Below, piece after piece: positions 21,586 through 29,661 of a stretch of 64,000 bases of DNA. This DNA is from JBATTK01 sp049670505. Its GTDB lineage: Bacteria; Bacteroidota; Bacteroidia; Flavobacteriales; Flavobacteriaceae. Position 1 is the stretch's first letter. Every line of letters starts with the position of its first letter. The notes under the pieces were generated by a model, which saw only the letters and a program-made list of their open reading frames with translations, was not told the origin of the DNA and searched no databases. Where the stretch lies: assembly GCA_049670505.1 (NCBI GenBank), contig JBATTK010000133.1, forward strand, positions 5,331 through 69,330, written 5' to 3'. A program made the position numbers and the translations under genes.

Positions 21586-21967
21586 GAAACAGAAAAACGG
21601 AACTGAAAGGAAAAGTATCATAGCTGATAAAACATACAGTTTTGCTTTAAAAATCATAGCGATTTATAAAGATTTAAATAATGAAAAGGAATTTTTGCTT
21701 TCCAAACAAATTCTTAAATCAGGGACTTCAATAGGGGCCAATGTGAATGAGGCTATAGCTGCGGTTTCAAAAAAGGATTTTGTAAACAAACTTGGGATTT
21801 CTTTGAAAGAAGCTAGGGAAACAATGTATTGGTTAAACCTTTTAAAGGATAGTGGTTATATCGATAATGAAAAGTTTAAAAATATGAATGCCGAATGTGA
21901 TGAGATAATTAGAATTTTAAGTAGCATCATTCTCACCACCAAAGAACGCTATTTAACTCATAATTAA
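21577..21967 (+). pseudogene. Four-helix-bundle (23S rRNA intervening-sequence type) protein, apparently frameshifted at the 5' end
   Basis: The body matches the S23/IVS four-helix-bundle family: LLSKQILKSGTSIGANVNEA, then KLGISLKEARETMYWLNLL. Family members are about 115-130 residues. ATG 21577 opens MSYETEKRN and stops at 21604. The rest (ADKTYSFALKIIAIYKDLNNEKE... to 21967) continues in the +1 frame with no ATG until far inside, so a 1-bp indel near 21600-21610 most simply explains it. A shorter product starting at TTG 21695 (90 residues) would lack the first helix. The gene sits between opposite-facing heptamer arrays inside the pyrimidine operon. Function of chromosomal copies is unknown. 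Confidence 0.75.
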
Positions 21968-21989
21968 TAATTCAAAACTCATAATTAAA
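21955..21989 (-). repeat. Inverted heptamer array (AACTCAT-type) after the four-helix gene
   Basis: Five 7-bp units: AACTCAT, AATTAAT, AATTCAA, AACTCAT, AATTAAA. Their reverse complements (ATGAGTT, TTGAATT and so on) match the array at 21495-21585, so the transcript could fold the four-helix gene into the loop of a long imperfect stem. The first unit overlaps the gene's last codons. Confidence 0.85.
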
Positions 21990-21995
21990 CAAATT

Positions 21996-22862
21996 ATGCC
22001 AAGAAAAGTAAAATCAGGATTGATACAAATGAGTCTTCCCATGACGGAAGGGGAAGGAACCATACAGGAGATTATGGATGCCATGTATGACAAGCATATT
22101 CCATACATAGAGGAAGCGGGAAAGCAGGGCGTACAGATTTTGTGCTTGCAGGAAATCTTTAACACCCCCTATTTCTGTCCCGGTCAAGATAGTAAATGGT
22201 ATGCATCTGCAGAAGCTGTTCCCGGACCTACCACCGAGAAAATGCAGGTATATGCCAAAAAATACAATATGGTCATCATTGTACCTATTTATGAAAAGGA
22301 ACAGGCCGGAATATTGTATAATACGGCCGCTATTATCGATGCCGATGGCACCTACTTGGGCAAATACCGCAAAAACCATATTCCCCATACCACAGGATTC
22401 TGGGAGAAGTTTTTCTTTAAGCCCGGTAATTTAGGGTATCCCGTTTTTCAAACCAAATATGCAAAAGTGGGAATCTATATCTGTTATGACCGACATTTTC
22501 CCGATGGTGCACGGGTTCTAGGGCTAAACGGCGCCGAAATTGTGTATAACCCTTCCGCTACGGTCGCAGGATTGAGCGAATATTTATGGAAACTGGAACA
22601 ACCTGCCCATGCAGCGGCCAATGGGTATTTTATGGGGTGCATCAATCGTGTCGGGGAAGAAAAACCATGGAATTTGGGGAAGTTTTACGGACAATCCTAT
22701 TTTGTGGATCCAAGGGGACAAATATTTGCAGAAGCCTCTAGGGATGACGATGAGTTGTTGGTTGCGGAATTTGATCTAGACCTTATCGATGAAGTACGTT
22801 CCACGTGGCAGTTTTACAGAGATCGTCGTCCGGAAACCTATGGCAAGCTTACCGAACTTTAA
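21996..22862 (+). CDS. Beta-ureidopropionase (N-carbamoyl-beta-alanine amidohydrolase)
   Basis: Nitrilase-superfamily amidase of 288 residues that releases CO2, ammonia and beta-alanine (or beta-aminoisobutyrate). The catalytic triad is visible: E53 (CLQEIFNTPYFC), K126 (YRKNHIP) and C163 (GIYICYDRHFPD). The HIPHTTGFWEKFFFKPG stretch is typical of the beta-ureidopropionase/N-carbamoylputrescine branch, and the surrounding genes favour the former. ATG 21996 lies right after the inverted heptamers. Shared operon with dihydropyrimidinase is likely but interrupted by the four-helix cassette. Confidence 0.92.
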   Translation: MPRKVKSGLIQMSLPMTEGEGTIQEIMDAMYDKHIPYIEEAGKQGVQILCLQEIFNTPYFCPGQDSKWYASAEAVPGPTTEKMQVYAKKYNMVIIVPIYEKEQAGILYNTAAIIDADGTYLGKYRKNHIPHTTGFWEKFFFKPGNLGYPVFQTKYAKVGIYICYDRHFPDGARVLGLNGAEIVYNPSATVAGLSEYLWKLEQPAHAAANGYFMGCINRVGEEKPWNLGKFYGQSYFVDPRGQIFAEASRDDDELLVAEFDLDLIDEVRSTWQFYRDRRPETYGKLTEL

Positions 22863-22973
22863 GTGAAGTTCCGGTAAAATAGAACACATAACTCGGATTA
22901 AAATGATAGCCGAGAACAGCTGTCGGCGACAGTCCGGAAGACCATCGTCATCAGCGTTCCTTTAATACAATCC

Positions 22974-23001
22974 AAGTACTCATTACTTTGTACTAAATAC
23001 T
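22974..23001. repeat. Short heptad array before preT
   Basis: Four 7-bp units ending in TACT (AAGTACT, CATTACT, TTGTACT, AAATACT), followed by AAATC and the preT ATG. The array therefore forms the translation-initiation region of preT. Confidence 0.65.
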
Positions 23002-23006
23002 AAATC

Positions 23007-24332
23007 ATGGCAGAATATAAGAGACCCACATCGGAAGAAGAGTTCAAAGAGAACTTCAAACAGAAAAAACAGTTGATGAATCCTACCGAAGCCTTTTATG
23101 AAAGCTCCCGTTGTTTATTTTGCTATGATGCGCCATGCATACAGGCCTGTCCTACGGGAATAGATATTCCTTTGTTTATTAAGCAGATTCAGACCGGGAA
23201 TACAGAAGGCGCGGCAAGGACTATTTTTGATTCCAACTGGTTGGGAAATGCCTGCGGTGTAGTATGTCCTACCGGGGTTTTATGTGAGGGTGCCTGTGTC
23301 TACAACCATCAAGATGTACCCCCGATCCAAATAGGGAGGCTGCAAAATTATACCACCCATACTACCATAGATAAGGACAAACTGCTCTATAGGCCCGGTA
23401 CACCTATAGGTAAAAAGGTAGCTATTATAGGAGCCGGGCCGGCGGGAATAGCCTGCGCTTGTGAATTACGGATCCTAGGGGTAGAAGTCGATATTTTTGA
23501 GGCAAAGGACAAACCCTCCGGGCTTACCGTTTATGGTATAGCCCCCTATAAGATTACCAATGCCGAAGTGTTAAAGGAAGTAGCTTACCTGCAACAACAA
23601 TTGGGATTTAACATCAACTACGAGGCCGCAATTACTTCAAAGGAACAATTAAAGAGGTTGGAAGAGGATTATGATGCTATTTTCATGGGTGTCGGATTGG
23701 GAAAAACAGCTGCTTTGAAATTAGAAGGGGAAGATATGGAAGGAGTCGTCGGTGCGGTAGAATTCATTGCCGAACTGCGAATGGAACACCACAGGCTTAC
23801 CGTACCTGATACGGTAGTGGTTATCGGAGGGGGGAATACGGCCATGGATGCCGCTTCCGAAGCCGCGCGGATGGGTGCCAAAAAAGTAGTATTGGCTTAT
23901 AGAAGGGATAAAGGAGCTATGGGTGCCTATGGCTTTGAATATGATCTGGCCATCAGTGCCGGAGTAGATAGTCTATTTAATGCCACTCCTCTTGCCATTA
24001 TTGGGGACGGAAAAGTAACAGCTGTACAGTTTGCGAAAACCGAAATGGTAAACGGTAAACTAAAGGTATTGGAAAGCAGCGAATTTATAATCGATTGCGA
24101 CATGGTCATTAAAGCTACCGGACAGGCAAAACAAGGGAGCTTTTATCAATTGGTAGACAAGCTTGAAATTGATGCCATGACCCGTATTACAGTAAACGAT
24201 AGCTATCAAACGTCCAATCCACAATATTTTGCGGGTGGTGATGCCGTAAATGGAGGTGCAGAAGTGGTGAATGCGGCCTATGAAGGTAAAATGGCGGCTC
24301 AAGGAATCCATACATGGTTGATGGATAATTAG
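23007..24332 (+). CDS. preT: NAD(P)-dependent dihydropyrimidine dehydrogenase, FAD/NADPH subunit
   Basis: Electron-input subunit that works with PreA to reduce uracil/thymine. 441 residues with an N-terminal iron-sulfur domain (C36, C39, C44, C48 and C83, C87, C93, C97), an FAD-binding GAGPAG (142-147) and an NAD(P)-binding GGGNTAMDAASEAARMGA (about 275). The architecture matches the N-terminal half of mammalian DPD and bacterial PreT/GltD-like proteins. Its last 14 codons (24291-24332) are repeated at 24443-24484 in the gap before preA. The pair would run in the degradative direction given the downstream-pathway neighbours. Confidence 0.93.
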   Translation: MAEYKRPTSEEEFKENFKQKKQLMNPTEAFYESSRCLFCYDAPCIQACPTGIDIPLFIKQIQTGNTEGAARTIFDSNWLGNACGVVCPTGVLCEGACVYNHQDVPPIQIGRLQNYTTHTTIDKDKLLYRPGTPIGKKVAIIGAGPAGIACACELRILGVEVDIFEAKDKPSGLTVYGIAPYKITNAEVLKEVAYLQQQLGFNINYEAAITSKEQLKRLEEDYDAIFMGVGLGKTAALKLEGEDMEGVVGAVEFIAELRMEHHRLTVPDTVVVIGGGNTAMDAASEAARMGAKKVVLAYRRDKGAMGAYGFEYDLAISAGVDSLFNATPLAIIGDGKVTAVQFAKTEMVNGKLKVLESSEFIIDCDMVIKATGQAKQGSFYQLVDKLEIDAMTRITVNDSYQTSNPQYFAGGDAVNGGAEVVNAAYEGKMAAQGIHTWLMDN

Positions 24333-24339
24333 TAATTTA

Positions 24340-24437
24340 GAATTAAGAGTTAAGAATTGAAAATGATACGTTACACGGTTTGGAGATTACGACATAATTC
24401 AAAATTCATAACTCAATACTCATTACTATTAACTAGA
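24340..24437. repeat. Inverted-heptad cassette, copy 1
   Basis: Units GAATTAA, GAGTTAA, GAATTGA (24340-24360), a 35-bp core (24361-24395, starting AAATGATACGTTAC), then opposite-facing units AATTCAA, AATTCAT, AACTCAA, TACTCAT, TACTATT, AACTAGA (24396-24437). The arms are complementary in heptad register, which predicts a stem-loop in the preT-preA message. Confidence 0.75.
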
Positions 24438-24442
24438 AAAAT

Positions 24443-24484
24443 ATGGCAGCTCAAAGAATCAACAAATGGTTGATGGATAATTAA
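24443..24484 (+). pseudogene. Duplicated preT 3' tail
   Basis: A 14-codon stretch reading MAAQRINKWLMDN-stop copies the true preT end (MAAQGIHTWLMDN-stop at 24291-24332). It marks a roughly 150-bp tandem duplication that also copied the neighbouring repeat cassette. Confidence 0.85.
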
Positions 24485-24573
24485 GAATTGAAAATGATAC
24501 GTTATATTGTTTGGAGATTACAGCATGAACTGATTTAAAACTCATAACTCCGAACTCATAACTCATAATTAAA
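24485..24573. repeat. Inverted-heptad cassette, copy 2
   Basis: GAATTGA (24485-24491), the 35-bp core again (24492-24526, 30 of 35 identical to copy 1), then AACTCAT, AACTCCG, AACTCAT, AACTCAT, AATTAAA (24539-24573), ending 4 bp before the preA ATG. Confidence 0.75.
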
Positions 24574-24577
24574 AACA

Positions 24578-25921
24578 ATGGCAGATTTATCAATAGATTT
24601 TGCAGGTATAAAAGCACCAAATCCATTTTGGTTGGCTTCAGCTCCCCCTACCAATTCGGGATACCAGATCATGAAGGCCTTTGATGCCGGATGGGGCGGT
24701 GCGGTATGGAAGACTTTGGGTGTACCAGTGGTGAACGTATCTAGCCGTTATGGCTCCGTAAACTATAGGGATACCAAAATGATGGGTTTCAACAATATTG
24801 AGCTGATTACCGATAGGCCCTTGGTAGATAATCTTAGGGAAATAGAAGAAGTAAAGAAGTACTTTCCCGATCATGCCATAATTGCTTCCCTTATGGTAGA
24901 GAGCAGGGCCGAATGGGAACAGATTATCAAGGATGTGGAAAATTCCGGAGCGGATGGTATTGAATTGAATTTTGGCTGTCCACATGGGATGTGTGAACGC
25001 GGAATGGGATCCGCTGTCGGGCAAGAACCCGAAGTGCTTAAGACTATTGTAGGTTGGGTAAAGGAAGCTGCCCATATTCCGGTAATAACCAAACTTACCC
25101 CCAATATATCGGAAATTGTAGATCCCGGTCTTGCCGCTTACCAAGGGGGATCCGATGCCATTTCTCTCATCAATACCATAAAGAGTATCGTAGGGATCGA
25201 TCTGGATACCTATGCGCCCTTGCCGGTAGTAGATGGAAAAGGAACCAACGGAGGGTACTGTGGGCCAGCGGTAAAACCTATCGCCATGAATATGATAAAA
25301 GATTTGGCACAGCATCCTGAAATTTCAAAAATACCGATTTCAGGTATCGGGGGAGTGGAAAATTGGCGCGATGTGGTAGAATTTATACTGCTAGGGGCAA
25401 CTTCTGTTCAAGTGTGTACCGCAGTGATGCATTATGGATTCGGTATCGTTAGGGAAATGGAAACAGGCCTACGCCAGTTTATGGACGACAAAGGCTACCA
25501 TACCATTTATGATTTTGCCGGAAAAGCCTTGCCCAATGTAACCGAATGGAAACATCTAAATTTGAAGCACAAAGTGGTTGCTGAGATCGATTCCGACAAA
25601 TGTGTGGGATGCGAACTTTGTTATATAGCGTGTGATGATGGTGCGCATCAGGCTATTTCACAATCGGAGGACAGAACCATTCGAATACCGAGTATCATTG
25701 AGGAGAATTGTGTGGGATGCAATCTGTGTTCTTTGGTCTGTCCTGTTGAAGATTGTATTACCATGGTACAGCGCGATGATGGTACGCAGCACCTCACTTG
25801 GGATGAACGTACCAAGGCCGATGATGTTCCCGTTAGTTTTAATGATGATAGGGCAGGAGGCAAAGGACACTATGTTCCAGCGCCTACGGACGCTTTAAAT
25901 AATTATTACACTAAAAAATAA
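24578..25921 (+). CDS. preA: NAD(P)-dependent dihydropyrimidine dehydrogenase, FMN/iron-sulfur catalytic subunit
   Basis: Catalytic subunit reducing uracil/thymine to the dihydropyrimidine. 447 residues: a dihydroorotate-dehydrogenase-like FMN barrel (about 1-310) with the DPD signature LNFGCPHGMCERGMG (about 132-146), then a two-cluster ferredoxin domain (C342, C345, C348, C352 and C378, C381, C384, C388). It is the first committed step of the pathway encoded by the surrounding genes. It ends 167 bp before the convergent acyl-CoA oxidase gene. Confidence 0.95.
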   Translation: MADLSIDFAGIKAPNPFWLASAPPTNSGYQIMKAFDAGWGGAVWKTLGVPVVNVSSRYGSVNYRDTKMMGFNNIELITDRPLVDNLREIEEVKKYFPDHAIIASLMVESRAEWEQIIKDVENSGADGIELNFGCPHGMCERGMGSAVGQEPEVLKTIVGWVKEAAHIPVITKLTPNISEIVDPGLAAYQGGSDAISLINTIKSIVGIDLDTYAPLPVVDGKGTNGGYCGPAVKPIAMNMIKDLAQHPEISKIPISGIGGVENWRDVVEFILLGATSVQVCTAVMHYGFGIVREMETGLRQFMDDKGYHTIYDFAGKALPNVTEWKHLNLKHKVVAEIDSDKCVGCELCYIACDDGAHQAISQSEDRTIRIPSIIEENCVGCNLCSLVCPVEDCITMVQRDDGTQHLTWDERTKADDVPVSFNDDRAGGKGHYVPAPTDALNNYYTKK

Positions 25922-25983
25922 TAGCCGCTTATCTGTTACTATGGTCTAAAAAGGATGCTTTAATGGGGAAATTCAAATAATTT

Positions 25984-26075
25984 GTCATTCAGAGCTGTCA
26001 CCCTGAGCGCAGTCGAAGGGAAAGCGAAGAATCTTGCTGTCCTAGGCCAAAAGACTCCCTGTACCTCGGAATGAT
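25984..26075. repeat. CCCTGAGCGCAGTCGAAGGG-type intergenic repeat between convergent genes
   Basis: The ends GTCATTCAGAG (25984) and CTCGGAATGA (26066) are imperfect inverted copies, and the centre carries the CACCCTGAGCGCAGTCGAAG word that I recognise as a widely dispersed intergenic repeat in Bacteroidota and other phyla. Lying between preA and the minus-strand oxidase, it may act as a two-way transcription stop. Confidence 0.7.
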
Positions 26076-26091
26076 ATATAAAATAGATTTT

Positions 26092-28356
26092 CTACGAGGC
26101 AATCGGCGCCGTTAAACAGTGTTCGGGGATACCAAAACCGTCCACCAATACTTCAATATGGGGCCGCAGCTCCGTGCATAAACGTTCCACTCGTTGCCGA
26201 ATGGCCTTGGATTTTGTACCTCCCAAATACCCTTGCTCCAAATACCAGGAAGCATCCTCCCTAATCTCGTGCAATGCATAGAGCGTTCCCATTTTTTCGA
26301 ACAGCAAGCGGTATTTCTCATCCGTTATGGTCGGGACAAAATTGAGAAATGTATCATAGGCCAATTCACAACTATATGCCTTGCCCAGGGCCAATAAATG
26401 GGTCTGCACTTTTAAAAATGCCTGATAGGAAGGCACCCCCTTTTTAATATAATCACGGATGCGCATGGCCAAAGTGTAGGTGAGTCTTCTGGTCCTATAG
26501 TTAAAGGCATGCTTGTGAAAGATGGGATTGTACAGATGCTCTTTGTCTACTTTATTGGAGTACACCGGACTAACGGTAGCGATCTTATCGCTTAGCCGTA
26601 TACTCAACAGCTTTAGTACCGCCGAGAATCCGGCACTGTTGAATTCAGCCTTAAAATCGGAAAGCACCCCTTTGGCCGCAAGTTGTAGCAGTACATTATT
26701 ATCTCCTTCGAAAGTGGTAAAAATGTCCACATCGTTCTTTAGATCTGCAATCCGGTTCTCTATAAGATACCCCTTACCGCCACAAGCTTCCCTACATTCT
26801 TGAATGGTACTGTTGGCAAACCAGGTAATTACGGATTTTAAGCCCGCCGCCTGGGTCTCTATCTCACGTTTATCGGTAATACTATCATCGCTATAAACCT
26901 TCATCATATAGTCCAAGGTAATATGGTATACATAGCATTTTGCGACCGCGGGTGTTAATCGCAATTGATGGGTGGGATAATCCATGATCAAATCTTCCTG
27001 CACCTTTACACTATCATTAAACTGTCTGCGTTGTAATGCATGTTTAATGGCGATGGTCAATGCCATTTTAGCCCCACTTAAACCGCCTTTAGCTACGCAG
27101 ATACGTCCACCGACCAGGGTACCCAACATGGTAAAGAAACGCTTGTTCGGATTTTTGATATCGGAATGGTAGCTACCATCTGCTTTTATATCCCCGTATT
27201 TGTTCAATAAGTTTTCCCGTGGCACGGAAACTTGGTTGAACCAGATCTTTCCATTATCCACACCGTTCAATCCTAATTTGTAGCCATTGTCCACTATAGT
27301 TACTCCATCCATAAGCCTATGATCTTCGTCCCGGATGGGTACCAAAATGGCATGTACCCCTTCATTTTTTCCGTCCACGATCAATTGGGCAAAGACCGAT
27401 GCCATAGTTGCGTGGAGCGCATTGCCGATATACTCCTTATTATCATTCTTTCCAGGGGTGTGGATTACAATGCTATCCGTTTCCTTTACATATGTGGCCG
27501 TTGTTTTTACCCCTCTTACATTAGATCCATGTCCTGTTTCCGTCATGGCGAAACAACCTAATAATGTGGCTTGCCCAGCAGCTGTCAGGTAGTTGTCATA
27601 ATGTTTTTTGGTTCCTAGTTTTTGGATACTTCCTCCGAAGAGTCCGAATTGGACCCCGAATTTTATGGTAAGACTACCATCAACATACATTAAGTTTTCG
27701 AAAATTGAAGCGTAGGTGGACATATTTCCGGTACCTCCATACCCATCGGGATAGGCCATAGCGCCATAACCTTGCTCCGCCAAATGTTTTAGTTGTTCCA
27801 ATACTTTTTGCCGAAAGTCATCTTTATTCCTTTGAATTTCCCATTGAAATATAGGGTGGGAGAGCGCTTCACGGAATTTGTCGATTTCTCGGGCATGGTC
27901 TCCCTTCAGGATTTGATCTATAGTCTCTGCATTATAATAATTAGAGGTCCTTTCATGTATCACCGCTACATCGAACAAATGATTGTAGTGATTGGGCTGT
28001 ATGCCCAGATTTACTTCAATATGTTTCAAATGGTCATTAAAGGGACATTCCTTTTGATAATTACAGACCATTTTTTGACTGAAAGAGGACAGGGGATAGG
28101 TGTCACTTTCCAATAATTTTACCTCCGAATTGGAGATGGTCCGTTTCCAGTTTTTAAGTTCACCATTGGGCGGGGGATTTTTTTTGCTCAACCAAGAAGT
28201 CAAGATCGTTTTGTCTTCCTTTGTTAAAGCGGCATCTTTTTCTACGGTTTTTTTTACAACGGCAATTTCGGAAGCCGAAAGCAGATTGTCCGACCAAATC
28301 ACGTAAAAAAAAGGAATGTATTGTAGTGTTCCGGGAGAGTAATTCGTTTTTAGCAT
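26092..28356 (-). CDS. Acyl-CoA oxidase / acyl-CoA dehydrogenase family protein
   Basis: A 754-residue flavoprotein of the acyl-CoA oxidase type. The acyl-CoA dehydrogenase core has GYGAMAYPDGYGGTGNM, the FAD/substrate segment CFAMTETGHGSNVRGVKTTA (about 270), and ACGGKGYLIENRIADLKND with TFEGDNNVL near 535. Two helical C-terminal domains make it long like peroxisomal ACOX rather than the 380-residue dehydrogenases. It should carry out the first oxidation step of fatty acyl-CoA beta-oxidation, passing electrons to O2 (oxidase) or ETF; sequence alone does not decide. It is divergent from ruvB. Confidence 0.87.
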   Translation of the reverse strand: MLKTNYSPGTLQYIPFFYVIWSDNLLSASEIAVVKKTVEKDAALTKEDKTILTSWLSKKNPPPNGELKNWKRTISNSEVKLLESDTYPLSSFSQKMVCNYQKECPFNDHLKHIEVNLGIQPNHYNHLFDVAVIHERTSNYYNAETIDQILKGDHAREIDKFREALSHPIFQWEIQRNKDDFRQKVLEQLKHLAEQGYGAMAYPDGYGGTGNMSTYASIFENLMYVDGSLTIKFGVQFGLFGGSIQKLGTKKHYDNYLTAAGQATLLGCFAMTETGHGSNVRGVKTTATYVKETDSIVIHTPGKNDNKEYIGNALHATMASVFAQLIVDGKNEGVHAILVPIRDEDHRLMDGVTIVDNGYKLGLNGVDNGKIWFNQVSVPRENLLNKYGDIKADGSYHSDIKNPNKRFFTMLGTLVGGRICVAKGGLSGAKMALTIAIKHALQRRQFNDSVKVQEDLIMDYPTHQLRLTPAVAKCYVYHITLDYMMKVYSDDSITDKREIETQAAGLKSVITWFANSTIQECREACGGKGYLIENRIADLKNDVDIFTTFEGDNNVLLQLAAKGVLSDFKAEFNSAGFSAVLKLLSIRLSDKIATVSPVYSNKVDKEHLYNPIFHKHAFNYRTRRLTYTLAMRIRDYIKKGVPSYQAFLKVQTHLLALGKAYSCELAYDTFLNFVPTITDEKYRLLFEKMGTLYALHEIREDASWYLEQGYLGGTKSKAIRQRVERLCTELRPHIEVLVDGFGIPEHCLTAPIAS

Positions 28357-28520
28357 AGGCTGAATTTACAAATTTTTTTAACCAATTTGCTGATGGATGT
28401 TTGCCGTGTCAATTGATTTTTACAATTTATAATGTTGCTTGTCCTAAGGGCATTAAAGCAATTATTTTGGTATGGGAACTTTTGGGGTTGCCCTGATCCA
28501 TAGATATCTCTATTTTCCGT

Positions 28521-28528
28521 TATCTTTG
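28521..28528 (+). promoter_or_regulatory. TATCTTTG -7 box directly before ruvB
   Basis: A perfect TAnnTTTG box ends 7 bp before the ruvB ATG at 28536. Transcription starting about 6 bp after the box would give a nearly leaderless mRNA. No good -33 element was found at the right distance. Confidence 0.5.
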
Positions 28529-28535
28529 TTATGAT

Positions 28536-29558
28536 ATGAATGAGAACCTTGATCCATCGACAGATAAATTTTCACAAGAAGAGCTCGATATAGAAAGGGC
28601 CTTGCGTCCTATAACCTTTGATGATTTTACGGGACAGGAACAGGTTTTGGAAAACCTTCAAGTGTTCGTGCAAGCTGCAAATTTAAGGGGCGAAGCATTG
28701 GATCATACTTTGTTTCACGGCCCTCCAGGGCTTGGTAAGACTACCTTGGCCCATATCTTGGCCAATGAGTTGGATGTTGGCATCAAAATAACCTCTGGTC
28801 CCGTATTGGATAAACCAGGAGACTTGGCCGGACTGTTGACCAATTTGGAGGAGCGGGATGTTTTGTTTATAGATGAGATTCATCGCTTAAGCCCTATCGT
28901 AGAGGAATACTTGTATTCCGCTATGGAGGATTATAAGATCGATATTATGATCGAGACCGGTCCGAATGCGCGGTCCGTGCAGATCAATCTAAATCCGTTT
29001 ACCCTAATAGGGGCCACAACCCGTTCCGGATTGTTGACTTCCCCCATGCGGGCACGTTTTGGTATACAAAGCAGACTGCAATATTATTCAACGGAGTTAT
29101 TGTCAACTATTGTCGAGCGCAGTGCCGAAATCCTGAAAGTACCCATCACTCAAGAGGCTGCTATTGAGATAGCCGGAAGAAGTAGGGGAACCCCAAGAAT
29201 TTGTAATGCACTTTTAAGGCGTGTTAGGGATTTTGCCCAGATTAAGGGAAATGGCAATATAGATATAGAAATTTCCAAGTTTGGATTAAGGGCATTAAAT
29301 GTAGATGCCCATGGGCTGGACGAGATGGATAACAAGATTTTAAGTACGATTATTGATAAGTTTAAAGGTGGCCCCGTTGGTATTACTACCGTAGCTACGG
29401 CGGTCTCTGAAAGTGCCGAGACCATAGAAGAGGTTTATGAGCCTTTTTTGATACAACAGGGGTTTATTATGCGTACGCCCAGAGGCAGGGAAGTTACCGA
29501 ATTGGCCTACAAACATTTGGGAAGGATAAAAGGAGGAATACAGGAAGGTTTGTTTTAA
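28536..29558 (+). CDS. ruvB: Holliday junction branch migration ATPase RuvB
   Basis: AAA+ motor of the RuvAB branch migration complex, 340 residues, full length. Walker [10 protein letters not shown] (62-70) and Walker B DEIH (113-116), sensor and arginine-finger segments, and the C-terminal winged helix ([21 protein letters not shown]) are all intact. A decayed copy of its last 150 codons lies at 40393-40863, 11 kb downstream. The partner ruvA is 19 kb away. Confidence 0.97.
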   Translation: MNENLDPSTDKFSQEELDIERALRPITFDDFTGQEQVLENLQVFVQAANLRGEALDHTLFHGPPGLGKTTLAHILANELDVGIKITSGPVLDKPGDLAGLLTNLEERDVLFIDEIHRLSPIVEEYLYSAMEDYKIDIMIETGPNARSVQINLNPFTLIGATTRSGLLTSPMRARFGIQSRLQYYSTELLSTIVERSAEILKVPITQEAAIEIAGRSRGTPRICNALLRRVRDFAQIKGNGNIDIEISKFGLRALNVDAHGLDEMDNKILSTIIDKFKGGPVGITTVATAVSESAETIEEVYEPFLIQQGFIMRTPRGREVTELAYKHLGRIKGGIQEGLF

Positions 29559-29639
29559 AGGTTCCTATCTTTCCTAGAGGACATATGGGTGGTTTGGTTT
29601 TGACAATTAGCAAAGAATTCCCTAAATAGGGACACCTAT

Positions 29640-29647
29640 TATATTTG
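29640..29647 (+). promoter_or_regulatory. TATATTTG -7 box before the P450 gene
   Basis: A consensus TAnnTTTG box 14 bp upstream of the ATG at 29662. No convincing -33 element accompanies it. Confidence 0.4.
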
Positions 29648-29661
29648 AAAGAAATTAGTTG

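Noticed and set aside
24638..25315. Minus-strand open frame opposite preA
   Set aside because: Antisense to conserved catalytic motifs of preA, with no leader or family-like pattern.
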